In this document: positions 27,320-36,351 of the stretch, piece by piece
How the letters are laid out: every line of letters begins with the position of its first letter
Position numbering within the stretch: the stretch's first letter is position 1
NCBI GenBank assembly: GCA_021733665.1
Contig: JAHREI010000003.1
Span: 372,001 to 436,000, forward strand
From: Bacillus subtilis
Lineage (GTDB): Bacteria > Pseudomonadota > Alphaproteobacteria > Rhizobiales > Rhizobiaceae
Reading direction: 5' to 3'
Length of the DNA stretch: 64,000 nucleotides
Notes under the pieces: model-generated
Told to the model about the DNA's origin: nothing
The model's database searches: none
The model's input: the letters and a program-made list of their open reading frames with translations, nothing else
Position numbers and translations under genes: made by a program

Positions 27320-27348
27320 CAGTCTGTAAGTACCTGATATACAGACTG
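27320..27348. promoter_or_regulatory. Inverted repeat upstream of the response regulator
   Basis: CAGTCTGTA (27320-27328) and TACAGACTG (27340-27348) form a perfect 9-bp inverted repeat with an 11-nt spacer, 45-70 nt before the regulator start. NarL-type regulators bind inverted heptamers, so it is a candidate autoregulatory operator. It could instead be an RNA hairpin. Confidence 0.35.
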
Positions 27349-27370
27349 TAAATTAACAGCTTATCGGGGT

Positions 27371-27399
27371 TGACGCCGCTTTTATCATCAGCGGCGTCA
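27371..27399 (-). terminator. Hairpin just after the metalloprotease-like autotransporter
   Basis: A perfect 10-bp GC-rich stem TGACGCCGCT/AGCGGCGTCA (27371-27380 with 27390-27399) lies 9 nt past the autotransporter stop. The minus strand lacks a U-run after it, so it may act as a weak terminator or mRNA 3'-end stabiliser between that gene and the response regulator. Confidence 0.5.
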
Positions 27400-27407
27400 G
27401 ACAAAAA

Positions 27408-30400
27408 TCAGAATTTCACACGCAAATTGGCATTCACACTATTCTGCGTCAGTCCCGAGCCAAATTGTCCCTGATAGCTCAATCCAAGCATTGTAGCGGG
27501 ACTAAGCTGCATATCAAAACCGGTCTCAATCAATGCAGTATCGCGCGCGATTGAGGTTCCAAATGAGGTGAAACTACTGGAAGTGTCAACAAAGCCGGCT
27601 GTCGATGCCGGAATGATATCACCATACGCATGACGCCAGCCAAAATCGGCACGTGCGGTACTTACAAAACCACCGAGTTCAAAACCGGCGGAGACACGCA
27701 TACCCAATGTTGAAAGGGTTGTATCCATAGTGCTGGAACGGACTGACAGCGCTGCACCATTCAAGCCTTTTTCATCAAAACTATCGCTGCGTACATGAAC
27801 ATAAGCAAGATTGGCATAAGGCTCGATGAGTGAACGCTCACTTGTATTGATCTTATATCCTGCCTCACCAAAAATCTGGAACGTGCCCGCATCATAATCA
27901 GCTGTTAATTTGTCGTTAAAACCCGCAAAAGCAACTGTGCGGCTCATTTCAACATTATGCCATGAATAGGCCAGACCTGAGCGCAAACCGATTGTTCCTC
28001 CGGCAGTCGACCATTCTGTTCCGCTATAGGCACCGAGTGTATAATTATCACTGGAGCCGGAAGCCCCACGCTCTCCGGTTTTGAAAGTGGAACGGCTATA
28101 ACCGGCCAGTACACCCAATCGCCAATTATCATAAACCGCCGTATCTATACCGGTTGTGAAACCGCCAAGTGTTGATTTCGTGCGTGCTGCATTACTGTCA
28201 CCCGACTGGCTTGCCCAGCTGCCATAGACAGAGCCCCAAGCTGCATAACGGTTCAGATCGTTCTTGCTGATTACCTCAGGTGCAACGGCTTGAATAGCGC
28301 TGGCAGCAGCTTTCGGTTGCGCAGATGGTGCAAAACTCATAACAGAAACGTCCGTCGAAGGTGTACCGCCAAAAGCCTGCTGCAGACGATTATTGACGGC
28401 TGAGCGCGTGGCACCACTGGCATTGGCTAACACACCTGTAGCAGAAGCATATGCCTCACCGGACAAGAGTGGCAAAGCAGAGCGAATATACGAACCATCT
28501 GTAGCAGAGAAATCCAATGCGGTGATCATTTCGTGTAAGCTTGAGCTTGCCTGATTGACAATACTATCAAGTGCCAAGCCAACACCGCGACCATTTTTAT
28601 TATCCGCATATTGCGAATAAGCATCGCCTTGACGGCTTAATGAAACTGTATAGCTGTTATGACCATTATCTGTTGCAGTTGCGGTCAATGTCGGCGAGGC
28701 CAGCAGCGTCGAAGCATCGGTGAAACCACCGTTAAGTGTATTGGCCTGCAACCATTGATCCGACGTAACAGTAAAGCCGTTCTGATAATAACCACGTTCC
28801 GGCGTGAAGGATATTGCACCGGCAATATCGGCACGACCATTAACGATCAGACTGCTGATTTGTTTTGCATCATTAAAAGCGACTTGCAGGCGACCATCCT
28901 GGGTCTGATCATAATTGCCGTTAACAGTAATCGCACTGCCGCTTTGAAACGCATAAAGCGTACCATGATTATTGAAATAACGATTATTTGAAATCGTATA
29001 TTCACCACGTCCAGCCAGAGTTCCCTCCTGATCGACAAGCACCTCGTAAACATCATGATCACCGGTCAGAACAGATACGCCGCCCAGGAATTGCAGCGAT
29101 ATATTACCGCCAACAATATTATCAGCATAGTTGATTGCAAAATTGGCGTCTGATTGATTGGTCGCACGACCCTGATCATCAGCTGTCAGGCCAAAACGCA
29201 ACTGGGTCAAGCGCAAATTGCTATTGTCATCGAGTTCAGCATAGTCGGAAATAATATCACCGGTAATGCTTGTACCCTGCATTACATTGATATCTTCAAC
29301 ATAAGCATTCTCGGACATAAAAATTGCAGCTTTTTGTCCGGCCACACGACCGGTCAAATCAAAGCTTGAAACCAAAGCACCGTTCAGTTCTGACCAGATG
29401 AGTGCGTCTTTCTCCGGTGTGCTCTCGTGAGTAGATAGAATATAAGAACCACGATAACCGGTTGCATCACCACGTGTATTATGGCCGAAATCAAAACTGA
29501 CTGCGATGCCGTTTTCACCCAGTGCCTGCACATCTCCGCGATGGGTTAAGGTGTGACCTTTACCATAGGCAAACATAATACCACGCCCGTTCGCACCATC
29601 AGCATAAATACGCACATCCGGTGCAACAGTCAGATTATTGCCTTGACCGTCAACACGAATACCACCACCACCGGCTCCGGCAGAGAGTAAATCTGCATTT
29701 TGGGTGATATTGTTATAGCTACCATAAACATGCAAACCTAAGCCAAGGGTCGCATTGTTGTATGTATTGGCAACATAATCCGTGCCTGCCGCATTACGTG
29801 CGTAATAAGGATTATTATTAATGACGGTCTGCCCATCGCCATAAACGGAATTTCCATAAAAATTACGTCTGTCAATCGTGTAGCCAATATCTTGTAAAGC
29901 CGCCAGCTCGGCTTCCATCAAGGTATTATAATTGCGATAATACTGATGGCTCATCAAACCATTTTTCAGTTCGATGTGGCTGAAAAGCGGTGAGTCTATT
30001 GGTCCGTAATCAGTCGCCACCCTCATAGGTAGACCCTTCATCGCCCCATTCAGCACTTCGCTCACATGCGTACCGGTAAAATAAGCCTGATCAGTCCGGA
30101 CATCGAATGTATCCAGCCCGAGTTCTTCGGGCGGTACAGCGCAAGTATTACACAGAATAATCTGGTTTGGAGCAGCTGCTTTGTCGTTATCATCGCGCAG
30201 ATGTGCGCTCCAACGGTTAAAACCATTGGTGAAGGCTAGTATCGGCGCTCCCTCTTCGTCATCATCAAGGTAATAGGCATTTGCGCCGATACCAAGAGCA
30301 TGCCCGATTTCATGAATGAGCACTGTGCCGAGAGATGTTTCACTGGTGAGGGCTATATGAGATGGCGTATATGGAGCTTCCGACCAGTCCATCGTGCCGA

Positions 30401-30851
30401 CTTTGTCAGCAACCATAATATAGCCATGAGCACCATAACTCAGGTTCGTATAATATTGATTGGTCAATGCCGCTTGCACTGTCGTCGGGGCACCATCCTG
30501 CATCGTGGCATTATGACTTAAGGCGGCGGCCCCGTAAGGGCCAATAACTGTACCTACATTAAGTATGGCCGGATTTTTCCCCGGAGCCAATTTAATAAGT
30601 TCCGACCAATATTGTGTCGCATCGATGATCTGACTTTTATGTAAATCACTCAAATTCCAGGTTGATTGGGCATTTCCATTATAAAAACCATCGCCAACAT
30701 CAAAAAAGCGCAGAGTAATAAAAGGGTTCCCTTGCGGGTCGTTCACAATATGAGGCGTAATCGCTGCCGCTGGATTGACCATTGCTCCGTAGAGTAAACC
30801 GGTAGACAGGCAAGTTGACATAGTTAGCTTTGCGATCAGTTTCGATGTCAT
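27408..30851 (-). CDS. Autotransporter with metallopeptidase-like passenger
   Basis: A 1147-residue type V secreted protein with a signal peptide to about residue 30 (ending PAAA). The N-terminal passenger (about 31-310) looks like a secreted metallopeptidase domain with HEIGHALGIG near residue 178. A beta-helix-like region (about 320-800) and an autotransporter barrel (about 870-1147) ending in LRVKF follow. The motif begins like a metzincin HExxHxxGxxH, but the eleventh position is Ala, so the third zinc ligand is missing or elsewhere. The downstream MEAELAALQDIGYTIDRRN segment is, in my recollection, typical of this surface-protein family. It stands upstream of the response regulator/kinase pair and downstream of the S41 protease gene, all on the same strand. 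Confidence 0.82.
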   Translation of the reverse strand: MTSKLIAKLTMSTCLSTGLLYGAMVNPAAAITPHIVNDPQGNPFITLRFFDVGDGFYNGNAQSTWNLSDLHKSQIIDATQYWSELIKLAPGKNPAILNVGTVIGPYGAAALSHNATMQDGAPTTVQAALTNQYYTNLSYGAHGYIMVADKVGTMDWSEAPYTPSHIALTSETSLGTVLIHEIGHALGIGANAYYLDDDEEGAPILAFTNGFNRWSAHLRDDNDKAAAPNQIILCNTCAVPPEELGLDTFDVRTDQAYFTGTHVSEVLNGAMKGLPMRVATDYGPIDSPLFSHIELKNGLMSHQYYRNYNTLMEAELAALQDIGYTIDRRNFYGNSVYGDGQTVINNNPYYARNAAGTDYVANTYNNATLGLGLHVYGSYNNITQNADLLSAGAGGGGIRVDGQGNNLTVAPDVRIYADGANGRGIMFAYGKGHTLTHRGDVQALGENGIAVSFDFGHNTRGDATGYRGSYILSTHESTPEKDALIWSELNGALVSSFDLTGRVAGQKAAIFMSENAYVEDINVMQGTSITGDIISDYAELDDNSNLRLTQLRFGLTADDQGRATNQSDANFAINYADNIVGGNISLQFLGGVSVLTGDHDVYEVLVDQEGTLAGRGEYTISNNRYFNNHGTLYAFQSGSAITVNGNYDQTQDGRLQVAFNDAKQISSLIVNGRADIAGAISFTPERGYYQNGFTVTSDQWLQANTLNGGFTDASTLLASPTLTATATDNGHNSYTVSLSRQGDAYSQYADNKNGRGVGLALDSIVNQASSSLHEMITALDFSATDGSYIRSALPLLSGEAYASATGVLANASGATRSAVNNRLQQAFGGTPSTDVSVMSFAPSAQPKAAASAIQAVAPEVISKNDLNRYAAWGSVYGSWASQSGDSNAARTKSTLGGFTTGIDTAVYDNWRLGVLAGYSRSTFKTGERGASGSSDNYTLGAYSGTEWSTAGGTIGLRSGLAYSWHNVEMSRTVAFAGFNDKLTADYDAGTFQIFGEAGYKINTSERSLIEPYANLAYVHVRSDSFDEKGLNGAALSVRSSTMDTTLSTLGMRVSAGFELGGFVSTARADFGWRHAYGDIIPASTAGFVDTSSSFTSFGTSIARDTALIETGFDMQLSPATMLGLSYQGQFGSGLTQNSVNANLRVKF

Positions 30852-30945
30852 TCTTTTCCCCTCAAAAGCGAAACCGGTGCAGCTTTATCAACACAACCGG
30901 AACAATTACTCAGTTCACCTATGAAACGAAGCCGAAAAATGCGCT

Positions 30946-30962
30946 ATCCCTGAAACTAGGGG
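30946..30962. promoter_or_regulatory. Candidate regulator site A (CTGAAACTAGG)
   Basis: The 17-mer at 30946-30962 matches 34547-34563 at 13 of 17 positions, with the core CTGAAAyTAGG. It lies about 100 nt upstream of the metalloprotease-like autotransporter start. The core is an imperfect palindrome (CCCT...AGGG). The adjacent NarL-type regulator is the first candidate to bind it. Confidence 0.35.
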
Positions 30963-31013
30963 TTTTCATAATAAGCGCATCTTTGCGGAACATTCAGTTT
31001 TGCTTGCAAGCTA

Positions 31014-34000
31014 TTATTTTTTGATAGTCTTTAGCTTCGTATCAGCAGGACGTTCCATAACCGGCTCCCCGCGGCAATCACTGTCAATCCCGATTTGCTG
31101 CATTAACGACGCAACAGCGGCTTCCAGTTGCGGATCGGTATCCGTACGGAACCGGTTAGGGTCAAACGGCACTACGATATCCGGAGTGATAATTCCGTTT
31201 TCATATTTGCGCCCGTCAACATGGCGATAAGGCAGCACCGGAAAACGATATTGCAGACCGGGCAGCACCTTACTGTCAACAGTTGTGACTGAAGTACCGG
31301 TATTGAGAACGACATCGCCGATCAGCTTACCAATTTTCTGATCCTGATAGGCCTGCGGAAAGATCGAACCGTCAGAATAGCTGAAACTATCGACCAGAAC
31401 AGCACTCGGCCATAACCACACGTTATCCGGTCCGAAATTACGGGCACGCCCGTCCACGCCATAGCTGAAGGCAGACTTGCCATTTAACAGCGTGACCAGT
31501 TCGCGTGTCAGATTGCCGCCGTTATTGGAACGTACATCAATCAGGGCGGCTTTGGCCAAACCTCGTTGTGATGACAAAGTACCAAGTAAAGACAGATAAT
31601 TGTCATTGTCCATTGCATCCATATACTGGTAGGCAATGCATTGATGTGAGAGCTGACTGACCATCGCACGGCGTTTATCGCTTAACGCTCTGCTTGATAA
31701 AATCAGTTCATCCCGCCAGCCAATCGGTGTTACTTCAACAAAGCGTTCCACTCCGGTTTTGCCATCAGCAATTCCAACGACCACTTGTCGTCCGGCATTA
31801 ATGTCAAGCAGGCGTGCAACACCGCCTGCTTCAGGAATGGCTTGCCCGTTAAGTGACGTAACAATGTCACCCTCACGAATACCAAAATTGAGCTGATCCA
31901 TCGGCCCGCCCGGAAGAATTTCAGCAATCCTCCGCCCTGCTCCGGTATAATCATCATCCCAATAAATACCGAGCGCATCATTTTGAGTGCCCATACCTAC
32001 AAGTGCAGGATTAGCACCGGTTACCGACGTGAATAAGTGTGACGCCGACAACTCTCCGAACATCGAAGCCAGCAATCGTTCAAGATCACGGCGTCCGGCT
32101 ATGGAAGGCAAATAAGCACGGTATTGAATGCCGATTTTTTGCCAGTCACGGTTTTCATGAACGGCATCATAATATCGGTCATTCACATCCGCCCAAGCCT
32201 GCTCAAAAGCCGCGATCAAAGCTGCATCTTCATTACGGGTGAATAAAATATTGAGCGGTATTTCTAACCTTTGCGCCGGATCACTGACGGAAACCCGAAT
32301 GATCTGTTTCGGCATTTTGATATCAACCGTCTGCAATGCATCATTATAACGGATGAACTGTATCTGCTCCGGCTCCGCAACAGGAATTTTAGCCACTTCC
32401 TGTAACTCGCCTTTATCCAGACTAAGAAAATTAACCGACAAATGCTGATCGCCCGTCATTATGGCAAGTAAATTCTGCCCGTCAGGAGCATTCGTCAATA
32501 TCTCCGGTTTTTGTAAGTTGGTTGTCAGCCGACCTTCAAGCAGATTATTACGCTGACGATCCGGCATATAGCGGGTGATCTTTGGCTGAGAATCCTGATC
32601 ACTACTGGTGGTCTCAGACGGATTATTCAGGGAGGCTATATAATCCTGCCGCGCCTGAGAAGATATAAATATCCGGTAGAGATCAAGATTGGCGTCTGCG
32701 TGAAAATTATCCGCACTGCGCGCGGTATAAAGGGTCGTATAGCCGACAACCTGTGTGCCGTCGGCACTCCAGACGCCGTCGTAAAAATTAGGCACCATTG
32801 CCTGTAACGGCTGCATAGGAACACTGCCATCGGCAGGCGCAATGGCCACCCTGTTAAGTACGGAGCCGTCAATTGTGCGCCAGGGCACCAACAAATCTTT
32901 TGACGTCGGTGACCAGCTAAACGCACCGCCCTGATCAAAATAATCAGTATTATAATCACTCTCGCGATATAATGCAGTGACTTTGCCGCTGGCTAAATCG
33001 AGAACCTTGATCTCACGCCGGTCAGACCAAAATGCCAGTTTGCTACCATCGGGAGAGAATTTGGGATCAAGAGCATTGCTTTTATCGGAAACAACAAGGG
33101 GCATTTCCTGATGCGACAATCCCAACTTGCCTCTTTGCTGATCCTCAGACAGATCAATGCCATAAATACCCCATTTATGATCACGCAGTGCTGCGTAAAC
33201 CAGCCATTTGCCGTCGGGCGAAAAAGCAATATCCCGTTCTTCGCCAGCCGTATGGGTCAATTGACGATAGTTCCCTTTCAAATCAACCAGAAAAACATCT
33301 GTATTCGCAATCAAGGCAAAGTGTTTTCCGTCCGGTGACGACTGAAAGTTCTGACTGGATACAGCCTCATAATTCGGGAGATGGCTCATCCCCTGTTCCA
33401 GTGTATTGATGTCCACGACTTCCGGCTTGTCACTTTCCGCTGCAAGTAAATACACCTGGCCTTTGAACGAAAAAGCAAGTGTGCCATCATCAGCAACAGA
33501 CAAATCCCGTACCGGTGATCCTTCCAGATTGGTCAGCTGTATCTCTTGTCCGGTTTTCAGATTTGTTTTCCAGACATTCAACCAGCCTGAAGCTTCCGAA
33601 AGATAATAAAGCCATTTGCCATCCGCACTCCAATGCGGCTTATTCCGGTCAATACCGTCAACTGCAAAGAAGCGTGTATATTTGTCAGTTGCCGGATCAT
33701 ATAACCATAATTGACGCGCATTCGCTGCAACACGATGCTGACGCTCAGCCGGATCTCCTGAAGGATCATAGCTATACACCAACCTTGTCTGATCTTTATT
33801 CCAGCTTGCTTCCAGCGCAAAGTTCGGCAGCACCAATCGCTCACGACCGCTTTTTGTATCCACTCCATAAAGTTGTGGTCGCCAGCTCAAGGCTGATTGT
33901 ACACTGCGCTTTGCATCTCCCAGTCGCACCGCTGTAAACAGCACAGTTTTGCCATCCGGTGAAAAGCTGGTCGGTATCTCTTTCGCCGACGAATAGGTCA

Positions 34001-34331
34001 TGCGTTGCAGCTTCCCTGAGAAATCTGCAAGATAGACATCATCATCGCCATTCACATCAGAAGCAAAGGCAAGCCGTTTGGAATCCGGCGCCCAGACAAC
34101 ACTATGGCTATAGGCACCTGCAGGGGAAACAGGTATCGACAAACCGCCATCATTGTCCGTCAGAAAAATTTGTCCGCGATGCGTGAAAGCAATCAGCGTA
34201 CCATCAGGCGACAGAGCCGGATTTTGTATCCAACGTGCAGGCTCACCGTCAAAATCAGCAACCGCCTGTTTGGCCGCAACACCTGTCAGTGCGAGGACGA
34301 CGGCGAAGAATATCAGCCTGCTTTTACCCAT
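31014..34331 (-). CDS. Tricorn-type S41 family peptidase with N-terminal beta-propellers
   Basis: A 1105-residue exported protease. A signal peptide ends near AVADF. Multiple TolB/WD-like propeller repeats (about 30-600; repeated SPDGK blades) precede a core with a PDZ domain (about 780-870, ILPGGPMDQLNFGIREGD) and an S41 catalytic domain (about 880-1090). The block IDVRSNNGGNL and the nucleophile region DSFSYSDGSIF (Ser near residue 986) match tricorn-type peptidases. GGAGAGGG precedes the ATG. Tricorn relatives degrade oligopeptides. Its neighbours suggest a cell-envelope proteolysis role linked to the autotransporter and the two-component system. Confidence 0.85.
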   Translation of the reverse strand: MGKSRLIFFAVVLALTGVAAKQAVADFDGEPARWIQNPALSPDGTLIAFTHRGQIFLTDNDGGLSIPVSPAGAYSHSVVWAPDSKRLAFASDVNGDDDVYLADFSGKLQRMTYSSAKEIPTSFSPDGKTVLFTAVRLGDAKRSVQSALSWRPQLYGVDTKSGRERLVLPNFALEASWNKDQTRLVYSYDPSGDPAERQHRVAANARQLWLYDPATDKYTRFFAVDGIDRNKPHWSADGKWLYYLSEASGWLNVWKTNLKTGQEIQLTNLEGSPVRDLSVADDGTLAFSFKGQVYLLAAESDKPEVVDINTLEQGMSHLPNYEAVSSQNFQSSPDGKHFALIANTDVFLVDLKGNYRQLTHTAGEERDIAFSPDGKWLVYAALRDHKWGIYGIDLSEDQQRGKLGLSHQEMPLVVSDKSNALDPKFSPDGSKLAFWSDRREIKVLDLASGKVTALYRESDYNTDYFDQGGAFSWSPTSKDLLVPWRTIDGSVLNRVAIAPADGSVPMQPLQAMVPNFYDGVWSADGTQVVGYTTLYTARSADNFHADANLDLYRIFISSQARQDYIASLNNPSETTSSDQDSQPKITRYMPDRQRNNLLEGRLTTNLQKPEILTNAPDGQNLLAIMTGDQHLSVNFLSLDKGELQEVAKIPVAEPEQIQFIRYNDALQTVDIKMPKQIIRVSVSDPAQRLEIPLNILFTRNEDAALIAAFEQAWADVNDRYYDAVHENRDWQKIGIQYRAYLPSIAGRRDLERLLASMFGELSASHLFTSVTGANPALVGMGTQNDALGIYWDDDYTGAGRRIAEILPGGPMDQLNFGIREGDIVTSLNGQAIPEAGGVARLLDINAGRQVVVGIADGKTGVERFVEVTPIGWRDELILSSRALSDKRRAMVSQLSHQCIAYQYMDAMDNDNYLSLLGTLSSQRGLAKAALIDVRSNNGGNLTRELVTLLNGKSAFSYGVDGRARNFGPDNVWLWPSAVLVDSFSYSDGSIFPQAYQDQKIGKLIGDVVLNTGTSVTTVDSKVLPGLQYRFPVLPYRHVDGRKYENGIITPDIVVPFDPNRFRTDTDPQLEAAVASLMQQIGIDSDCRGEPVMERPADTKLKTIKK

Positions 34332-34606
34332 GGTTATCCCTCTCCGAATTCCATGAATGGCATATCGGTTAAGCGATCCGAATGAACTGAGACAAACAAA
34401 TAATTGTCGCCAGTTCCGATCTGTTTCACCTACGATACGATGTCATGCTCACTACCGACAAACTTTTCAGACCACTGGCAGCAAGAGCTGCCCTGCTCAT
34501 CAAAATCTGTTGCAGAACATAAAAAACAGAATATCGGAAAATAACCATCACTGAAATTAGGTAGAGCAAAGATATAATAAGGTAAAAGTGCTCGTCAGTT
34601 TAACCT
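34332..34606. other. Upstream region of the S41 protease gene
   Basis: These 275 nt between the S41 protease start and the end of the Pot-type permease gene contain candidate site B (34547-34563) and no credible gene. No clear terminator for the permease gene is visible. Confidence 0.4.
34547..34563. promoter_or_regulatory. Candidate regulator site B (CTGAAATTAGG)
   Basis: This is the second copy of the motif seen at 30946-30962, in the same orientation, about 220 nt upstream of the S41 protease start. The pair suggests shared control of the two surface-protease genes. Confidence 0.3.
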
Positions 34607-35473
34607 TTACAGTTTACGTTTTCTGCGGCGGGAAATTTCCCAAACGATTGCACCACCAATTGTCAGTATCATCATTGTTAATCCCAGCGCATTAACAGCA
34701 GGTGTAAGGCCTGCACGAACTTTAGCTGCGATAAAAATAGTGAGGGGCGTTTCTGTGCCACGTACGAACAAAGTCGTGTTGTAATTCTCAAAGGATTGCA
34801 GAAATGCGATGCACGACGCTGCGAGCAAAGACGGACGCAGATAGGGCAGCAAAATACGGCGGAACACATAGGCGCGGGAAGCACCGAGACTGAGTGCGGC
34901 ATCTTCCATTGTACGGTCAAATCGCTGCAACCGTGCCGCGATCATCAGCATCACAAAAGAAATAATGAAGCTGGATTGCGCCAAAATGGTCAGGAAAAGG
35001 CCACCGCTGATCCCAGTTTTGCGCCAGAACAACAATGTCGCAATACCGATTACCACACCCGGTGTGAGCATTGGCGAGACCATCAAAGCGTAGAGAAAAT
35101 TGCGCGAACGCCCGTGCAGGCTGGTCAGAATGAGGGCGGCAGCAGTGCCGGCCGGCAGAGAAATCGCTATTACACCTGCCGCAATCAGCAGGGTTTTGCC
35201 CAATGCAGTCCACATCTGCGTATCTTTGAACATGGCATCCACCCATTGAAGGGTAGTGCCAAGCCATGGCGTAATCGTGGGAAAGCTGCTGCTGTTAAAT
35301 GTTGCTGCGGCAAGAATACCAAGCGGCAGCATCAGATAAGTAAAAAACAACAGCATATACAGCGCAAAGCCAATGCGGGGCAGCCTGTCGCTGAGGTGTT
35401 GCAACCATGTCGGCTGATAAAAGCGCTGATTGTGACTTGCCGGTTGATTGGCAAAGGACTGAACATGGCTCAT
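34607..35473 (-). CDS. PotC-type ABC transporter permease
   Basis: A 288-residue inner-membrane permease of the spermidine/putrescine type with six helices. The cytoplasmic coupling loop has EDAALSLGASRAYVFRRILLP. It overlaps the partner permease by 4 nt. Last gene of the potD-A-B-C-like operon (potD at 37537-38688). The substrate is probably a cationic amine or methylated amine, given the neighbouring dimethylglycine-dehydrogenase-type enzyme. Confidence 0.85.
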   Translation of the reverse strand: MSHVQSFANQPASHNQRFYQPTWLQHLSDRLPRIGFALYMLLFFTYLMLPLGILAAATFNSSSFPTITPWLGTTLQWVDAMFKDTQMWTALGKTLLIAAGVIAISLPAGTAAALILTSLHGRSRNFLYALMVSPMLTPGVVIGIATLLFWRKTGISGGLFLTILAQSSFIISFVMLMIAARLQRFDRTMEDAALSLGASRAYVFRRILLPYLRPSLLAASCIAFLQSFENYNTTLFVRGTETPLTIFIAAKVRAGLTPAVNALGLTMMILTIGGAIVWEISRRRKRKL

Positions 35474-36351
35474 TTCACGGCACTCGCAAGATTAACGCGG
35501 AACAGACGCAGCGTGCCCAGCACCACAAACATACATAAGACCAGCAAGGTAACAGCATAGGCCGCACCGCGGTTCCAGTTACCGCTCTCAAAGAACCAGT
35601 CATAGATCAGCTGCGTAAACCAACGGCTGCCCGGAGCGCCCAGAAGCGCGGGAGCCATATAACTGCCTGCGGACAGCATGAAGGTGAAGACACAGCCTGT
35701 TGCAATGCCGACCTTGGCATGGGGCAACACTATGCGGCGATGAATGCGCCATGCACTGGCGCCCATATCATGCGCGGCATCAATCTGGGCATGGTCAAGC
35801 GTACTGATCAAATTATACATCGGGAACAGCATAAACAGCAGATAGGCATAGGCCATACCGGCCAGCACACCGCCGTCACCATACCAACGCACCGGCTCAT
35901 CCAGCAGACCGAGGCTAAGCAGGATCGCGTTCAGCGGGCCTTCAAAAGCCAGAATGATAAACCATGCCAGCCCGCGCAGCACTTCGTTCATCATGTAAGG
36001 GATCATGAGAACAACGAGCACAAAAGCGGTTTTGCGCATACTGGCAACCTGCGCCAGCCAATAGGCCAACGGATAGCACAGCACAAAAGTGGTCAGTGTC
36101 ACAAAAGCACTCGACCAGATTGTCTTCAGAAAGATAGCGCTGTGACTGCGGTGGTTCCACAAATAAAGAAAATTATCAGCGGAATAGACGTCTTTTTCAC
36201 CGCCCAATTGTGAAGGTGGCAGGTTCGGACGCAGGGCAAAATCCAGCATGGTCAGATTAGGGATCAGCACCAGACACAGCAGCCAGAAGGTAACAATCGC
36301 GATGAAAATTGTGCCGAGTATTTTGCCGAAGCGTTGATAGATCTCAGTCAT
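35470..36351 (-). CDS. PotB-type ABC transporter permease
   Basis: A 293-residue permease with an initial helix, a periplasmic loop and a binding-protein-dependent transport domain (coupling loop AAHDMGASAWRIHRRIVLPH). ATG at 36351 (MTEIYQ) overlaps the ATPase stop by 8 nt and has GGTGG upstream; an in-frame ATG at 36369 is the alternative. Partner of the PotC-type permease. Confidence 0.85.
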   Translation of the reverse strand: MTEIYQRFGKILGTIFIAIVTFWLLCLVLIPNLTMLDFALRPNLPPSQLGGEKDVYSADNFLYLWNHRSHSAIFLKTIWSSAFVTLTTFVLCYPLAYWLAQVASMRKTAFVLVVLMIPYMMNEVLRGLAWFIILAFEGPLNAILLSLGLLDEPVRWYGDGGVLAGMAYAYLLFMLFPMYNLISTLDHAQIDAAHDMGASAWRIHRRIVLPHAKVGIATGCVFTFMLSAGSYMAPALLGAPGSRWFTQLIYDWFFESGNWNRGAAYAVTLLVLCMFVVLGTLRLFRVNLASAVK

